A DNA stretch of 64,000 nt from Gemmatimonadota bacterium. GTDB lineage: Bacteria > Gemmatimonadota > Gemmatimonadetes > Gemmatimonadales > Gemmatimonadaceae. The notes below the pieces were generated by a model. It was not told the origin of the DNA and ran no database searches. It saw only the letters and a program-made list of their open reading frames with translations. A program made the position numbers and the translations under genes. Positions within the stretch are counted from its first letter, which is position 1, and the number at the start of each line of letters is the position of its first letter. Where the stretch lies: NCBI GenBank assembly GCA_027307165.1, contig DAHUXM010000028.1, positions 1 to 64,000 on the forward strand, read 5' to 3'. Below are positions 54,793 to 62,552 of the stretch, in pieces.

Positions 54793-55821
54793 GTGAAAGC
54801 GCTTGTCAAAGCTGTCGCAGGTCCGGGTTTCACCATGCGCGATGTCCCCATCCCGGAGATACGCGACGACGAAGTGCTGATCAAAGTTCGGCGTGCTGGT
54901 GTGTGCGGCACGGACGTGCATATCTACGATTGGGACGATTGGGCCAAGGGGCGCTGTCATCCGCCGTTCACCGTCGGACATGAATTTTCCGGCGACGTTG
55001 TTAGTGTCGGCAAGTTGGTCACAGACGTTCACGAGGGCGATCGGGTAACCGCCGAGGGACACATCGTCGACGGCCGCTGCCTGCTCTGCCGCACTGGTAA
55101 TTCACACGTCTGTCCCTATACGAAGATCATCGGCGTCGACCGGGACGGGTGCTTCGCCGAATACATCGCGATGCCTTCGACCAACGTCTGGCACCTGGAC
55201 GATTCCACTCCGTATGAGATCGGCGGAATCATGGATCCCATGGGGAACGCGTTCCATACGGCGCTCACCGCCGACATTCCCGGCTCCGTCGTGCTCATCA
55301 CCGGATGCGGGCCGATCGGCATCTTCGCCGTCGGCATCTGCAAGGCTGCGGGCGCGTCGCGGATCATCGCGTCGGACGTCAACGAGACGCGTCTGGCGCT
55401 CGCAAAACAGATGGGCGCGCACGATGTGGTTCATCCCGCCGAAGCCGAAGCGGCGGTCAAGGCTGCGACCGACGGACTCGGCGCCGACGTCGTGCTCGAG
55501 ATGTCCGGCGTCCCCTCGGCGATCCATCAAGCCTTCGGACTCGTGCGCGTTGGCGGCAGGGTTCAGATGCTCGGCATCCCCTCCAAACCGATCGATGTGA
55601 ACTTTGCGACCGAGGTGATCTTCAAGGGAATCACCATCTACGGAGTCGTGGGGCGGAGGATGTACGACACCTGGATCCAGATGACGCGGTTCCTCCGCTC
55701 CGGGGAGTTCGATCCGACACCGGTCATCACGCACAGATTCCCGCTCGCCGATTTCGATGCGGCAATCGCCGCCATCAAATCCGGCCATGCCGGCAAGGTC
55801 GTCTTTGAGATCGCGGATTGA
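54793..55821 (+). CDS. tdh: L-threonine 3-dehydrogenase
   Basis: 342 residues, zinc alcohol-dehydrogenase fold: GVCGTDVHIYDWDDWA (catalytic Zn Cys), TVGHEFSGDVVSVG (GHE), CLLCRTGNSHVC (structural Zn; the first Cys of the usual four pairs with the same segment), VLITGCGPIGIFAVGICKAA (NAD-binding GxGxxG) and SDVNETRLALAK. It oxidises threonine to 2-amino-3-ketobutyrate. The GTG start follows a divergent intergenic region. kbl, the next enzyme, follows after a REPIN-like element. Confidence 0.92.
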   Translation: MKALVKAVAGPGFTMRDVPIPEIRDDEVLIKVRRAGVCGTDVHIYDWDDWAKGRCHPPFTVGHEFSGDVVSVGKLVTDVHEGDRVTAEGHIVDGRCLLCRTGNSHVCPYTKIIGVDRDGCFAEYIAMPSTNVWHLDDSTPYEIGGIMDPMGNAFHTALTADIPGSVVLITGCGPIGIFAVGICKAAGASRIIASDVNETRLALAKQMGAHDVVHPAEAEAAVKAATDGLGADVVLEMSGVPSAIHQAFGLVRVGGRVQMLGIPSKPIDVNFATEVIFKGITIYGVVGRRMYDTWIQMTRFLRSGEFDPTPVITHRFPLADFDAAIAAIKSGHAGKVVFEIAD

Positions 55822-55891
55822 CGCCCGTGTATCATCGTTCCGCAACCGCCGTTACGGGCTCGCCATTCCCGCGAAAGCTGGCAGCAAGCCT

Positions 55892-55995
55892 CGTCATTCC
55901 CGCGAAAGCGGGAATCCAACTGCTGCCGACAAACTTTCTGGCATCATCGCATCCAAAGATCGATAACATGGATTCCCGCTTTCGCGGGAATGACG
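55892..55995. repeat. REPIN-like element, copy 2 (104 bp)
   Basis: 27-bp arms at 55892-55918 and 55969-55995, identical to those of the element at 4518-4621. A partial extra arm (CATTCCCGCGAAAGCTGGCA) lies just before it at about 55864. It sits inside the tdh-kbl gap. Confidence 0.85.
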
Positions 55996-56064
55996 ACCGG
56001 CACATGGATTCCTGCCGTCGCGGGCACGACGATGCTGTTCGCTACCCACATCAGGTGATATAAA

Positions 56065-57270
56065 ATGATCAACAAGAATTTCGTCTCCTCCCTCCAAGCG
56101 TCCATCCAGCAGCTCAAGGATGAGAAGGTCTACAAGCAGCTGAACTACCTGGAGTCTCCGCAGTCGGCACACGTGAAGATGGAAGGCCGCGGCGACGTCC
56201 TGATCCTGTCCTCCAACAACTACCTCGGCTTCTGCGACGAGCCCGATGTCGTCGACGCGGGCATCAGAGGACTTCAGAAATTCGGCGCCGGAACCGGCAG
56301 CGTCCGTTTCATCTGCGGCACATTCACCGTCCATCGCGAGCTCGAGAGCGCACTCGCCAAACTGGTCGGAACCGAGGCGTCGCTCACCTACGTCTCTGCA
56401 TGGAATGCCAACGAGGGACTGACGGCGTCCATCGCGCAGGAAGGCGACTTCGTAATCTCGGACGCTCTCAACCATGCGTCGATCATCGACTCGATGCGGC
56501 TCGCCAAGTCGATCACCAAGTGCACTACCGGCGTCTATGCCCACTCCGACATGGACGACCTGCGCACCAAGCTTCGCGGCGCGAAATCAGCCCGCCGGCG
56601 CATCATCTGGACCGACGGAGTCTTCTCGATGGAAGGCAGCGTCGCAAAGCTGCCCGAGATACTCGACATCGCGCGCGAGCACGATGCGATAGTCGTCATG
56701 GATGATTCGCACGCGACCGGCGTACTCGGCAAGACGGGACGCGGCACCGCCGAGCATTTCGGCGTGCTCGGCGAAGTGGACATCATCACCTCGACGCTCG
56801 GAAAGGCGCTGGGCGGCGCTGCCGGTGGCTTCGTGGCGGGCGCCACGGCGCTGTGCGACACGTTGACCCAACGGTCGCGCCCACAGCTGTTCTCCAACGC
56901 GTTACCGCCCACAGTGGCCTCCAGCGCGCTCGCATCGGTGAACTTCCTGACCAGTCATCCTGACCGAGTGAAGCGGCTCCGGGATAACGCGAGCTACTTC
57001 CGCGGAGCGATCCAGGAAGCGGGGTTCAAGCCGCTCGCAGGAGAGACGCCAATTGTGCCGATAATCGTTGGAGAGACGTCCGCGGCCATACGCATGAGTG
57101 ACATGTTGCTGGCCCAAGGCGTCTTTGTCACAGGCTTTGGCTTTCCGGTCGTGCCGCAGGGCGAGGCGCGGGTGCGCTGTCAGATAAGCGCCTCGCACTC
57201 CCGGGACGATCTGGATCGCGCCGTTGCTGCCATCACGTCAGTGGGGAGGCAGCTGCGGATCATCTCATAA
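56065..57270 (+). CDS. kbl: Glycine C-acetyltransferase (2-amino-3-ketobutyrate CoA ligase)
   Basis: 401 residues, PLP-dependent alpha-oxoamine synthase: NNYLGFCDEPDVVDA, GTGSVRFICGTFTVHRELE, DALNHASIID, VVMDDSHATGVLG, and TSTLGKALGGAAGGF with the Schiff-base Lys. It splits 2-amino-3-ketobutyrate with CoA into glycine and acetyl-CoA, completing threonine degradation begun by Tdh. AGGTGATATAAA precedes ATG 56065. The 244-base gap to tdh, filled with a REPIN, suggests the pair is no longer a tight operon. Confidence 0.93.
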   Translation: MINKNFVSSLQASIQQLKDEKVYKQLNYLESPQSAHVKMEGRGDVLILSSNNYLGFCDEPDVVDAGIRGLQKFGAGTGSVRFICGTFTVHRELESALAKLVGTEASLTYVSAWNANEGLTASIAQEGDFVISDALNHASIIDSMRLAKSITKCTTGVYAHSDMDDLRTKLRGAKSARRRIIWTDGVFSMEGSVAKLPEILDIAREHDAIVVMDDSHATGVLGKTGRGTAEHFGVLGEVDIITSTLGKALGGAAGGFVAGATALCDTLTQRSRPQLFSNALPPTVASSALASVNFLTSHPDRVKRLRDNASYFRGAIQEAGFKPLAGETPIVPIIVGETSAAIRMSDMLLAQGVFVTGFGFPVVPQGEARVRCQISASHSRDDLDRAVAAITSVGRQLRIIS

Positions 57271-57283
57271 TGTAGGAGACTTC

Positions 57284-57937
57284 ATGGGCCGCACTCGCCG
57301 TCGTTTGCTCGCCGCTATTCCTCTACTTCTCTGCCTCGCGGCCACGATGGCTCATGCGCAGCAGGAGCAGCTGTTCCGGAACTCATGGTTCTGGGGGTTG
57401 CACGCCGGAACCACGGCGATCGGAACTCCCGCCCACTCGACCACGCAGGCCGGCACAGTGGGCGCTGAGTGGATGATCACGCGGACCGACGGCGGCCTGT
57501 ATGTGTCGTACGACCAGGCGAGTTTTTCCCGCACGGCCGGCATCGCTGATCCGAGTGCGTCCAATGGAACACGGCCGGTCGCGCTTCACGACCTCCGGAC
57601 CGTATCGATCGGCGGCGTCGCGTTCCCGTGGCACTCCGGACATTTCCGTCCGTACGCAGGACTCGGTTACGCGCTGAGCCTCATCGGGAGCGCCGACATT
57701 CAGCCGGACTCGCTCAACACTCCGGTTCCATCGGGATTGGGCTCGACGGTCGACGACGCTCGCAGCCGCAGCTCCGTGTTCGCTCTCGCTGGCGCGCAGT
57801 GGCAGATAAGCCGCACAGCGATTTTTGCTCAGGCGTCTTTCATACCGTCCAGCAGCCAGTTCCTCGTTACCAAGCCGATCACGAGCATAACTGCCGGCGT
57901 CCGCTACAACTTCGGGACGTCGATAGCAGGGCAGTAA
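57284..57937 (+). CDS. Outer-membrane beta-barrel protein
   Basis: 217 residues. ATG 57284 follows TAGGAG and opens a signal peptide (RLLAAIPLLLCLAATMAHA). The mature part alternates hydrophobic and polar residues (GGLYVSYDQASFS, HFRPYAGLGYALSLIGSA, AGAQWQISRTAIFAQASF) and ends VRYNFGTSIAGQ, as in OmpA/OmpW-type eight-strand barrels. Function unknown. The longer frame from 57224 overlaps kbl and is not used. A hairpin repeat follows 6 bases past the stop. Confidence 0.75.
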   Translation: MGRTRRRLLAAIPLLLCLAATMAHAQQEQLFRNSWFWGLHAGTTAIGTPAHSTTQAGTVGAEWMITRTDGGLYVSYDQASFSRTAGIADPSASNGTRPVALHDLRTVSIGGVAFPWHSGHFRPYAGLGYALSLIGSADIQPDSLNTPVPSGLGSTVDDARSRSSVFALAGAQWQISRTAIFAQASFIPSSSQFLVTKPITSITAGVRYNFGTSIAGQ

Positions 57938-57943
57938 CAGGGC

Positions 57944-57979
57944 GGGTCGTCATTCCCGCTTTCGCGGGGATGACGACCC
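57944..57979. repeat. Single REP-like hairpin, likely terminator
   Basis: GGGTCGTCATTCCCGC (57944-57959), loop TTTC, GCGGGGATGACGACCC (57964-57979); one G-T wobble. It is one arm of the REPIN family used alone between convergent genes. Confidence 0.8.
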
Positions 57980-58015
57980 GTGGAGTTCCTGCATTCATGG
58001 AAACGACGATTTGCA

Positions 58016-58618
58016 TTACCTCCCCTGACGCCTTCCGGATACGTATTCGTTACCGCTAACGAACCAGCGGAGCGGCCAGTCTGCCGCGTGTCGGATTCCG
58101 ATGCGCGGCGTTACTGTAACCGCGGAATCCGGATAGGATGCGTACTCGCGAACCACGAGCGAGCCGCGCTGCAGCGATTGCCGGTTCATCGCGCCGGTAA
58201 TTCCCATCGCAAGACATAGCTTGCCCGGCCCGTTGGTAAGGTCGCGGTCGCGATGGGCGTGCGGCCGCCGTTGGCGCATCAGCGGCATTCCTTCGACTGG
58301 CTCGACCGCTCGAACAAGCACCGCGCTTGGAAGTCCGGCCGCGCGCGTAACCGCATTGACGCACCAGTACATGCCATAGATGAAATACACGTACGCGATG
58401 CCGGCGCGGTCGTACAAGGGCGCAGTCCGCGCGGTCAGGCCAGCGGCTGCGTGACATGCGGCATCGTGCTCACCGACGTACGCTTCGGTCTCGACGATCA
58501 TCCCGCTCGTCGCTCCCTCGGGAGTGTTGCACTGCAGCAACTTTCCGAGCATGTCGCGGGCTACGATCTCGGTGTCGCGCTCGTAGAAAGTCGCGGGGAT
58601 GATGCGTCCTGGCTTCAC
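58016..58618 (-). CDS. DNA-3-methyladenine glycosylase (AAG family)
   Basis: 200 residues: FYERDTEIVARDMLGKLL, IVETEAYVGEHDAACHA (catalytic Glu), AGIAYVYFIYGMYWCVN, VLVRAVEPVEGM and DLTNGPGKLCLAMGI. It removes alkylated bases from DNA in base-excision repair. GTG 58618 is the start; no ATG gives the conserved N-terminus. Full length for the family. Confidence 0.9.
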   Translation of the reverse strand: MKPGRIIPATFYERDTEIVARDMLGKLLQCNTPEGATSGMIVETEAYVGEHDAACHAAAGLTARTAPLYDRAGIAYVYFIYGMYWCVNAVTRAAGLPSAVLVRAVEPVEGMPLMRQRRPHAHRDRDLTNGPGKLCLAMGITGAMNRQSLQRGSLVVREYASYPDSAVTVTPRIGIRHAADWPLRWFVSGNEYVSGRRQGR

Positions 58619-58657
58619 GTCACTTCACGGTGTTCATCATGAGTTGCATGATGCCGA

Positions 58658-58699
58658 AGAGGGAATCCATGGACGAGTAGACGAACATGGATTCCCTCT
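58658..58699. repeat. 14-bp inverted repeat
   Basis: AGAGGGAATCCATG (58658-58671) and CATGGATTCCCTCT (58686-58699), perfect, with a 14-base loop. It shares the GGGAATCCATG core with the REPIN family and lies between two minus-strand genes. Confidence 0.75.
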
Positions 58700-58732
58700 C
58701 TGGCGACGACAACGACTTCTCCCGCGCAGCAG

Positions 58733-60568
58733 CTACTTTCTGCCGGCGGTCTTCTTTCGGGCTGACTTCGCCGCGGCCTTTGCGACTGGCTTGGCCGGAG
58801 GGGTAGCCTTCGGCGCGCGGGTGACGCCCTTCTTCGCCGTACTCTTGCGTCCACGCGCGGGCTTTGCCGGTGCCGCTGGCGTCGCAACCGCAACTGCGTC
58901 ATCCGCAGGAGCTACCACGACAGGCGCTGCGACAGATGATACCGCCGGCGTGTCGTAATCCACGACGCCGACTGACAGAAGATCGATTGGAACGGCAGCT
59001 GCCTTCGGACCGGGATGGCGGCCCCGTCCGCCGACGCCGCGCGGACCCATCCCACGCGGAGCGGGCGGCGCATTCGCGGGAGGCTTGGGCGCGTTGGCAA
59101 TCGCAGCTGCGCCGAGCTGATCCACAATGGGAGCAGCAACAACGGCCGGACGCACTTCGTAGTCATCGCCGCGACGTCGCAGATCGATGATGTCGGAGTC
59201 GTGAGCGTCCTTGAGGATGCGCGTGAAGTTGCGCTCGCTCAGGCTCTCGCTGTCGCGGCCGAGCAGCTCGCGCGCAACCCGGCGAACGTCGCTGGCGCGC
59301 GTGTTACCGCCGTGCGTCGCGATGTATTCCACGGCGCGGCGCATCAGATCGAATGCTTCGTCGCGCGTGAGCCGTGTGCCGGATACACCGATCCCGTCCT
59401 CGCTCACCGCAACCGTTGGCTGGGCAGCGACTCGCGGAGTGGCGACCTGCGGCGTGGCGATTGGCTCTGCAATCGCTTCAGGCGCGCGTTCAGTTGCGGC
59501 CGGTGCGGCGTGCGCGGCAAACGACAACTCCGACTGCGCCGGCGCTGCCGGTGCTTCGACGATAGCGTGCTCTGCTGTGGCCGTGCTCTCCGGATGCTCG
59601 CCGCGCGGACGACGCTCTTCACGATCGCGACCACGTCCCCCGCGGCCGCGACGGCTGCGCGGCTCGCGTGCAGGCGCTGCGACCCCCGGTGCTGCTGCAG
59701 TTGGAGCAGCGGTCGAGCCCTCGGCGGGCGTTTCGGTGGCGGCTCCGGTTTTCGGCAGATCGACCTCGAGCTGGCCGTTGTCCATCTTGTGCGAGGCCAG
59801 AATCCCGCGGTGCGCGGCTTCCTGCACGAAGCGGGTGAACTTGGACATGCCGAGGTTCTTCTCGTCGAACGAGCTGTCGATCTGCTGCATCACCTGCTTG
59901 AGGCGATCGGCGCGCATCACGTCGCCGTTGCGCTTCATGCGCTGGACCGCTTCGCCGGCGAGCTGGTAAGGATCCCACTTGGCGACTTCTTCTTCGCGTG
60001 TGTTCACCAGGCCGGCGAGCGCGTTGTAGCTGTAGTACTCGTCGCAATTCTGAACCAGAAGGTCACTGGATGATTCACGAATGCCGACGCCGATGACGTA
60101 CTTGCCGTATTCCTTGAGCTTGATGACAAGGCTCGAGAAATCGCTGTCGCCGCTGAGAAGAATGAACGTGCCGATCTCGGGTCGCGTGAACACGAGCTCG
60201 AGGGCATCGATCGCGAGTCTGATATCGGTGGCGTTCTTTTTGGAGGAGCCGTAGGCCGGCGCGAAGATCAGATCGATCGAGGATTCGGAGAGCGGGACGA
60301 TGTACTGCGGGTATCGTCGCCAGTCGGCGTAGGCGCGCTGGACCGATACCTTTCCCTTGACGATGTCCGATGAGAGGAGGCTGCGTAGCTCGGCGTTCAG
60401 ATCCGAGCGAATTCCCATCGTGACGTTGTCGAAATCGATGAGGAGAGCAGCATTTGGAGCGTGGAAGGCGCCTCCGGAAGCGGAGAGCGTGGCGGCCTGT
60501 GGGCCGCGATGCACCGGCGCTACCGGGCCGCGAGCTGCGACCGGGGGCCGGATGTGACGAGGTGGCAT
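58733..60568 (-). CDS. NYN-domain protein with two LOTUS/OST-HTH domains
   Basis: 611 residues. NYN (LabA/DUF88) nuclease-like domain at about 40-185: ALLIDFDNVT, the acidic ATDIRLAIDAL and FILLSGDSDFSSLV (three Asp clusters). A first LOTUS-like helical domain lies at about 205-275 (RADRLKQVMQQIDSSFDEKN), and a second at about 405-475 (RASDVRRVARELLGRDSESL). Between them is an Ala/Glu-rich linker with an RG tract (RSRRGRGGRGRDREERRPRG). The C-terminus ends in KSARKKTAGRK. NYN-LOTUS proteins bind or cut RNA in eukaryotes; here an RNA-processing role is inferred. Confidence 0.82.
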   Translation of the reverse strand: MPPRHIRPPVAARGPVAPVHRGPQAATLSASGGAFHAPNAALLIDFDNVTMGIRSDLNAELRSLLSSDIVKGKVSVQRAYADWRRYPQYIVPLSESSIDLIFAPAYGSSKKNATDIRLAIDALELVFTRPEIGTFILLSGDSDFSSLVIKLKEYGKYVIGVGIRESSSDLLVQNCDEYYSYNALAGLVNTREEEVAKWDPYQLAGEAVQRMKRNGDVMRADRLKQVMQQIDSSFDEKNLGMSKFTRFVQEAAHRGILASHKMDNGQLEVDLPKTGAATETPAEGSTAAPTAAAPGVAAPAREPRSRRGRGGRGRDREERRPRGEHPESTATAEHAIVEAPAAPAQSELSFAAHAAPAATERAPEAIAEPIATPQVATPRVAAQPTVAVSEDGIGVSGTRLTRDEAFDLMRRAVEYIATHGGNTRASDVRRVARELLGRDSESLSERNFTRILKDAHDSDIIDLRRRGDDYEVRPAVVAAPIVDQLGAAAIANAPKPPANAPPAPRGMGPRGVGGRGRHPGPKAAAVPIDLLSVGVVDYDTPAVSSVAAPVVVAPADDAVAVATPAAPAKPARGRKSTAKKGVTRAPKATPPAKPVAKAAAKSARKKTAGRK

Positions 60569-60677
60569 ACGTTCGGTTTTGAGTTTTCACTGCGCGCGAC
60601 TTCAGGTGCCGGTGCCGGGGCTTTAGCCGTGGCAGCGGATCCTCGAAGTCGCGCAATCCCCTGTAATTTACAAGGAC

Positions 60678-61901
60678 ATGCCCCCGAAGCAACTGCACTA
60701 CCGTACGCGACTGTTCCTGATCCTGTCACTTTTCGCGCTGGTGCCAGCGGCCTTGCTGACGGTTTTGTGGGGCGTCACGCTCGGCAGCGCGCTCCCAATC
60801 GTGACCGGTCGCGCAGGCTGGGACAGCGTGGCAGCGACAGGCCGGCGCGCGATCGCGGCGGCTGAAACGGCCCCGCTCAACCGAAAACAGCGCGCCGCGT
60901 TCAGCGAGCACGAACGGGAATTGGGTGCCTCGCTGGAGCAGGCCGAGCGCTTCAATTACCTGGTTCGGCGCGGCGCGGAAGTGGTGGTGGTGTCATCGAT
61001 CATCGTTCTCGCGGCGATCGGATTCGGCGCTTCGCGCGTTGCCGGACATCTCAGCAGACAGTTGAGCAGGCCGATCGACGAGCTGGTGGAATGGACCGAG
61101 CTCATAAGGCGGGGCGAGCAATTGCCGTCAGCGCCGCGAAAGCGTGGCGCACCCGAATTCGAGATACTTCGCCAGAGACTCAAGATGGCCGCCATAGCAC
61201 TCGATCTCGGCCGTCAGCGCGCGGTCGAGGCGGAGCGCCTCCGCGCATTTCGCGAGAGCGCGCGTCAGGTTGCCCACGAGCTCAAGAATCCGCTGACACC
61301 CATTCGCTTCGCGATCGATCGTCTGCGTCGCGGTGCACCGCCAGAGCTCGCTGAAACGGTGGAAGTTCTCGCGATTGAAACTGAGCGACTCGAACGTACC
61401 GCGCGCAGCTTCGCACAGTTCGGACGCCTGCCGGAAGGGCCGCCATCGCAGATAGACATCGGCGAGCTGGTGCGATACGCGGCGACCACTACGGTTCCAC
61501 CCACCATGACACTGGACCTGACCGTCGCGGAGGGACTTCCAATGATACTGGGGTATCACGACGCGCTCGCCGGCGCGGTATCCAACGTGCTGCTCAACGC
61601 AGTCGATGCGTGCGAGGGCAAGGGCAAACTGACCGTTCGGGTGTCCGAATCGTCTCTGCAGGGCAAGCGAGCAGTCAATATTCAGATCGAGGACAACGGC
61701 CCCGGAATCGGCGCGCAGCAATTGAAACGCATCTGGGAGCCTTACGTGACTAATAAGGCAGGTGGTACCGGACTTGGACTGGCGATTGCACGTCAGGCCG
61801 TGTGGGCGCACGACGGGTCGGTATCGGCACACAGCGACATTGGAACGGGCACCAGGATCGAGTTCACCCTTCCGATCGATGCCTTGATGACGGAGACTTG
61901 A
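60678..61901 (+). CDS. Membrane sensor histidine kinase
   Basis: 407 residues. Two membrane helices (LFLILSLFALVPAALLTVLW; VVVVSSIIVLAAIGFGASRV) enclose a short periplasmic domain of about 75 residues, then HAMP (LSRPIDELVEWTELIRRG), the phosphoacceptor RQVAHELKNPLTPIRF with His200, and an ATPase domain (NVLLNAVDACEG, IEDNGPGIG, GGTGLGLAIARQAV). NtrY-like in order. The ATG follows AAGGA. It is the first of four genes in a likely operon ending in a sigma-54 response regulator. Confidence 0.88.
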   Translation: MPPKQLHYRTRLFLILSLFALVPAALLTVLWGVTLGSALPIVTGRAGWDSVAATGRRAIAAAETAPLNRKQRAAFSEHERELGASLEQAERFNYLVRRGAEVVVVSSIIVLAAIGFGASRVAGHLSRQLSRPIDELVEWTELIRRGEQLPSAPRKRGAPEFEILRQRLKMAAIALDLGRQRAVEAERLRAFRESARQVAHELKNPLTPIRFAIDRLRRGAPPELAETVEVLAIETERLERTARSFAQFGRLPEGPPSQIDIGELVRYAATTTVPPTMTLDLTVAEGLPMILGYHDALAGAVSNVLLNAVDACEGKGKLTVRVSESSLQGKRAVNIQIEDNGPGIGAQQLKRIWEPYVTNKAGGTGLGLAIARQAVWAHDGSVSAHSDIGTGTRIEFTLPIDALMTET

Positions 61902-61903
61902 TC

Positions 61904-62197
61904 ATGGACAAGGATGTATTTGCAGCACTCATCGGTGGCATCTGCTTCGTGTCGGTGACTACCGTGCTGCCGGTGTGTGTCATGTACCTGCGTCGCGGTA
62001 ATCGCACAAAGGAACAACAGGCACAATTGCCAGCCGCTGATATCGTTGCGCGGCTGGAGCGAATCGAGACGGGAATGGAGTCGATGTCGGCGGAAATCGA
62101 GCGCATAGGCGAGGGACAGCGCTTCACCACCAGACTGTTGAACGAGCGCGATCCGCGCATGCTCGAGAACGTGGACGCTGCAACACGGAGAATTTGA
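61904..62197 (+). CDS. Small membrane protein with a coiled coil, paralogue A
   Basis: 97 residues. One N-terminal helix (FAALIGGICFVSVTTVLPVC) and a cytoplasmic coiled coil (VARLERIETGMESMSAEIER), then IGEGQRFTTRLLNE. ATG 61904 follows GGAGA two bases after the kinase stop; the longer frame from 61802 is in the kinase gene. The tail motif is shared with the next gene, so these are duplicates. Small enough to be a regulatory subunit of the kinase; that is inference. Confidence 0.75.
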   Translation: MDKDVFAALIGGICFVSVTTVLPVCVMYLRRGNRTKEQQAQLPAADIVARLERIETGMESMSAEIERIGEGQRFTTRLLNERDPRMLENVDAATRRI

Positions 62198-62198
62198 A

Positions 62199-62546
62199 AT
62201 GGGTCCAGACATAATAGTACCCGTCAGCGGAATGCTGATGATACTCGGCATCGTGCTGGGGATACCACTAGTGCGTAGTTACACGAGACGCGTGGAATCG
62301 CGACCGGCACGCGATGCGCTTCCGACGGGCGAGCTGTTCACGCGCCTGGACAGAATCGAGCAGTCCATCGAAGCAATGGCAACAGAGGTCGAACGCATCG
62401 CCGAAGGCCAGCGGTTCACCACCAAGCTGCTTTCCGAGGTCCGTGCGAGTGCGCCCGCCGCGCTGGCCGCGCCTGCGCCAGGTACGGCCGCGCCGGCGAT
62501 GCAGCCGGACGGAACCGTCCTGTCCGAAGCTGCACGACGGTCCTGA
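62199..62546 (+). CDS. Small membrane protein with a coiled coil, paralogue B
   Basis: 115 residues. One N-terminal helix (VPVSGMLMILGIVLGIPLV), a coiled coil (TRLDRIEQSIEAMATEVERI) and AEGQRFTTKLLSE, matching paralogue A at most positions. It has an extra Ala/Pro-rich tail of about 35 residues (APAALAAPAPGTAAPA). It starts one base after the stop of paralogue A and ends just before the response regulator, so it is clearly part of the operon. Confidence 0.75.
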   Translation: MGPDIIVPVSGMLMILGIVLGIPLVRSYTRRVESRPARDALPTGELFTRLDRIEQSIEAMATEVERIAEGQRFTTKLLSEVRASAPAALAAPAPGTAAPAMQPDGTVLSEAARRS

Positions 62547-62552
62547 CACAGC

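Noticed and set aside
59015-60073. 352-residue plus-strand frame
   Set aside because: Antisense to the NYN-LOTUS gene, which has clear domains.
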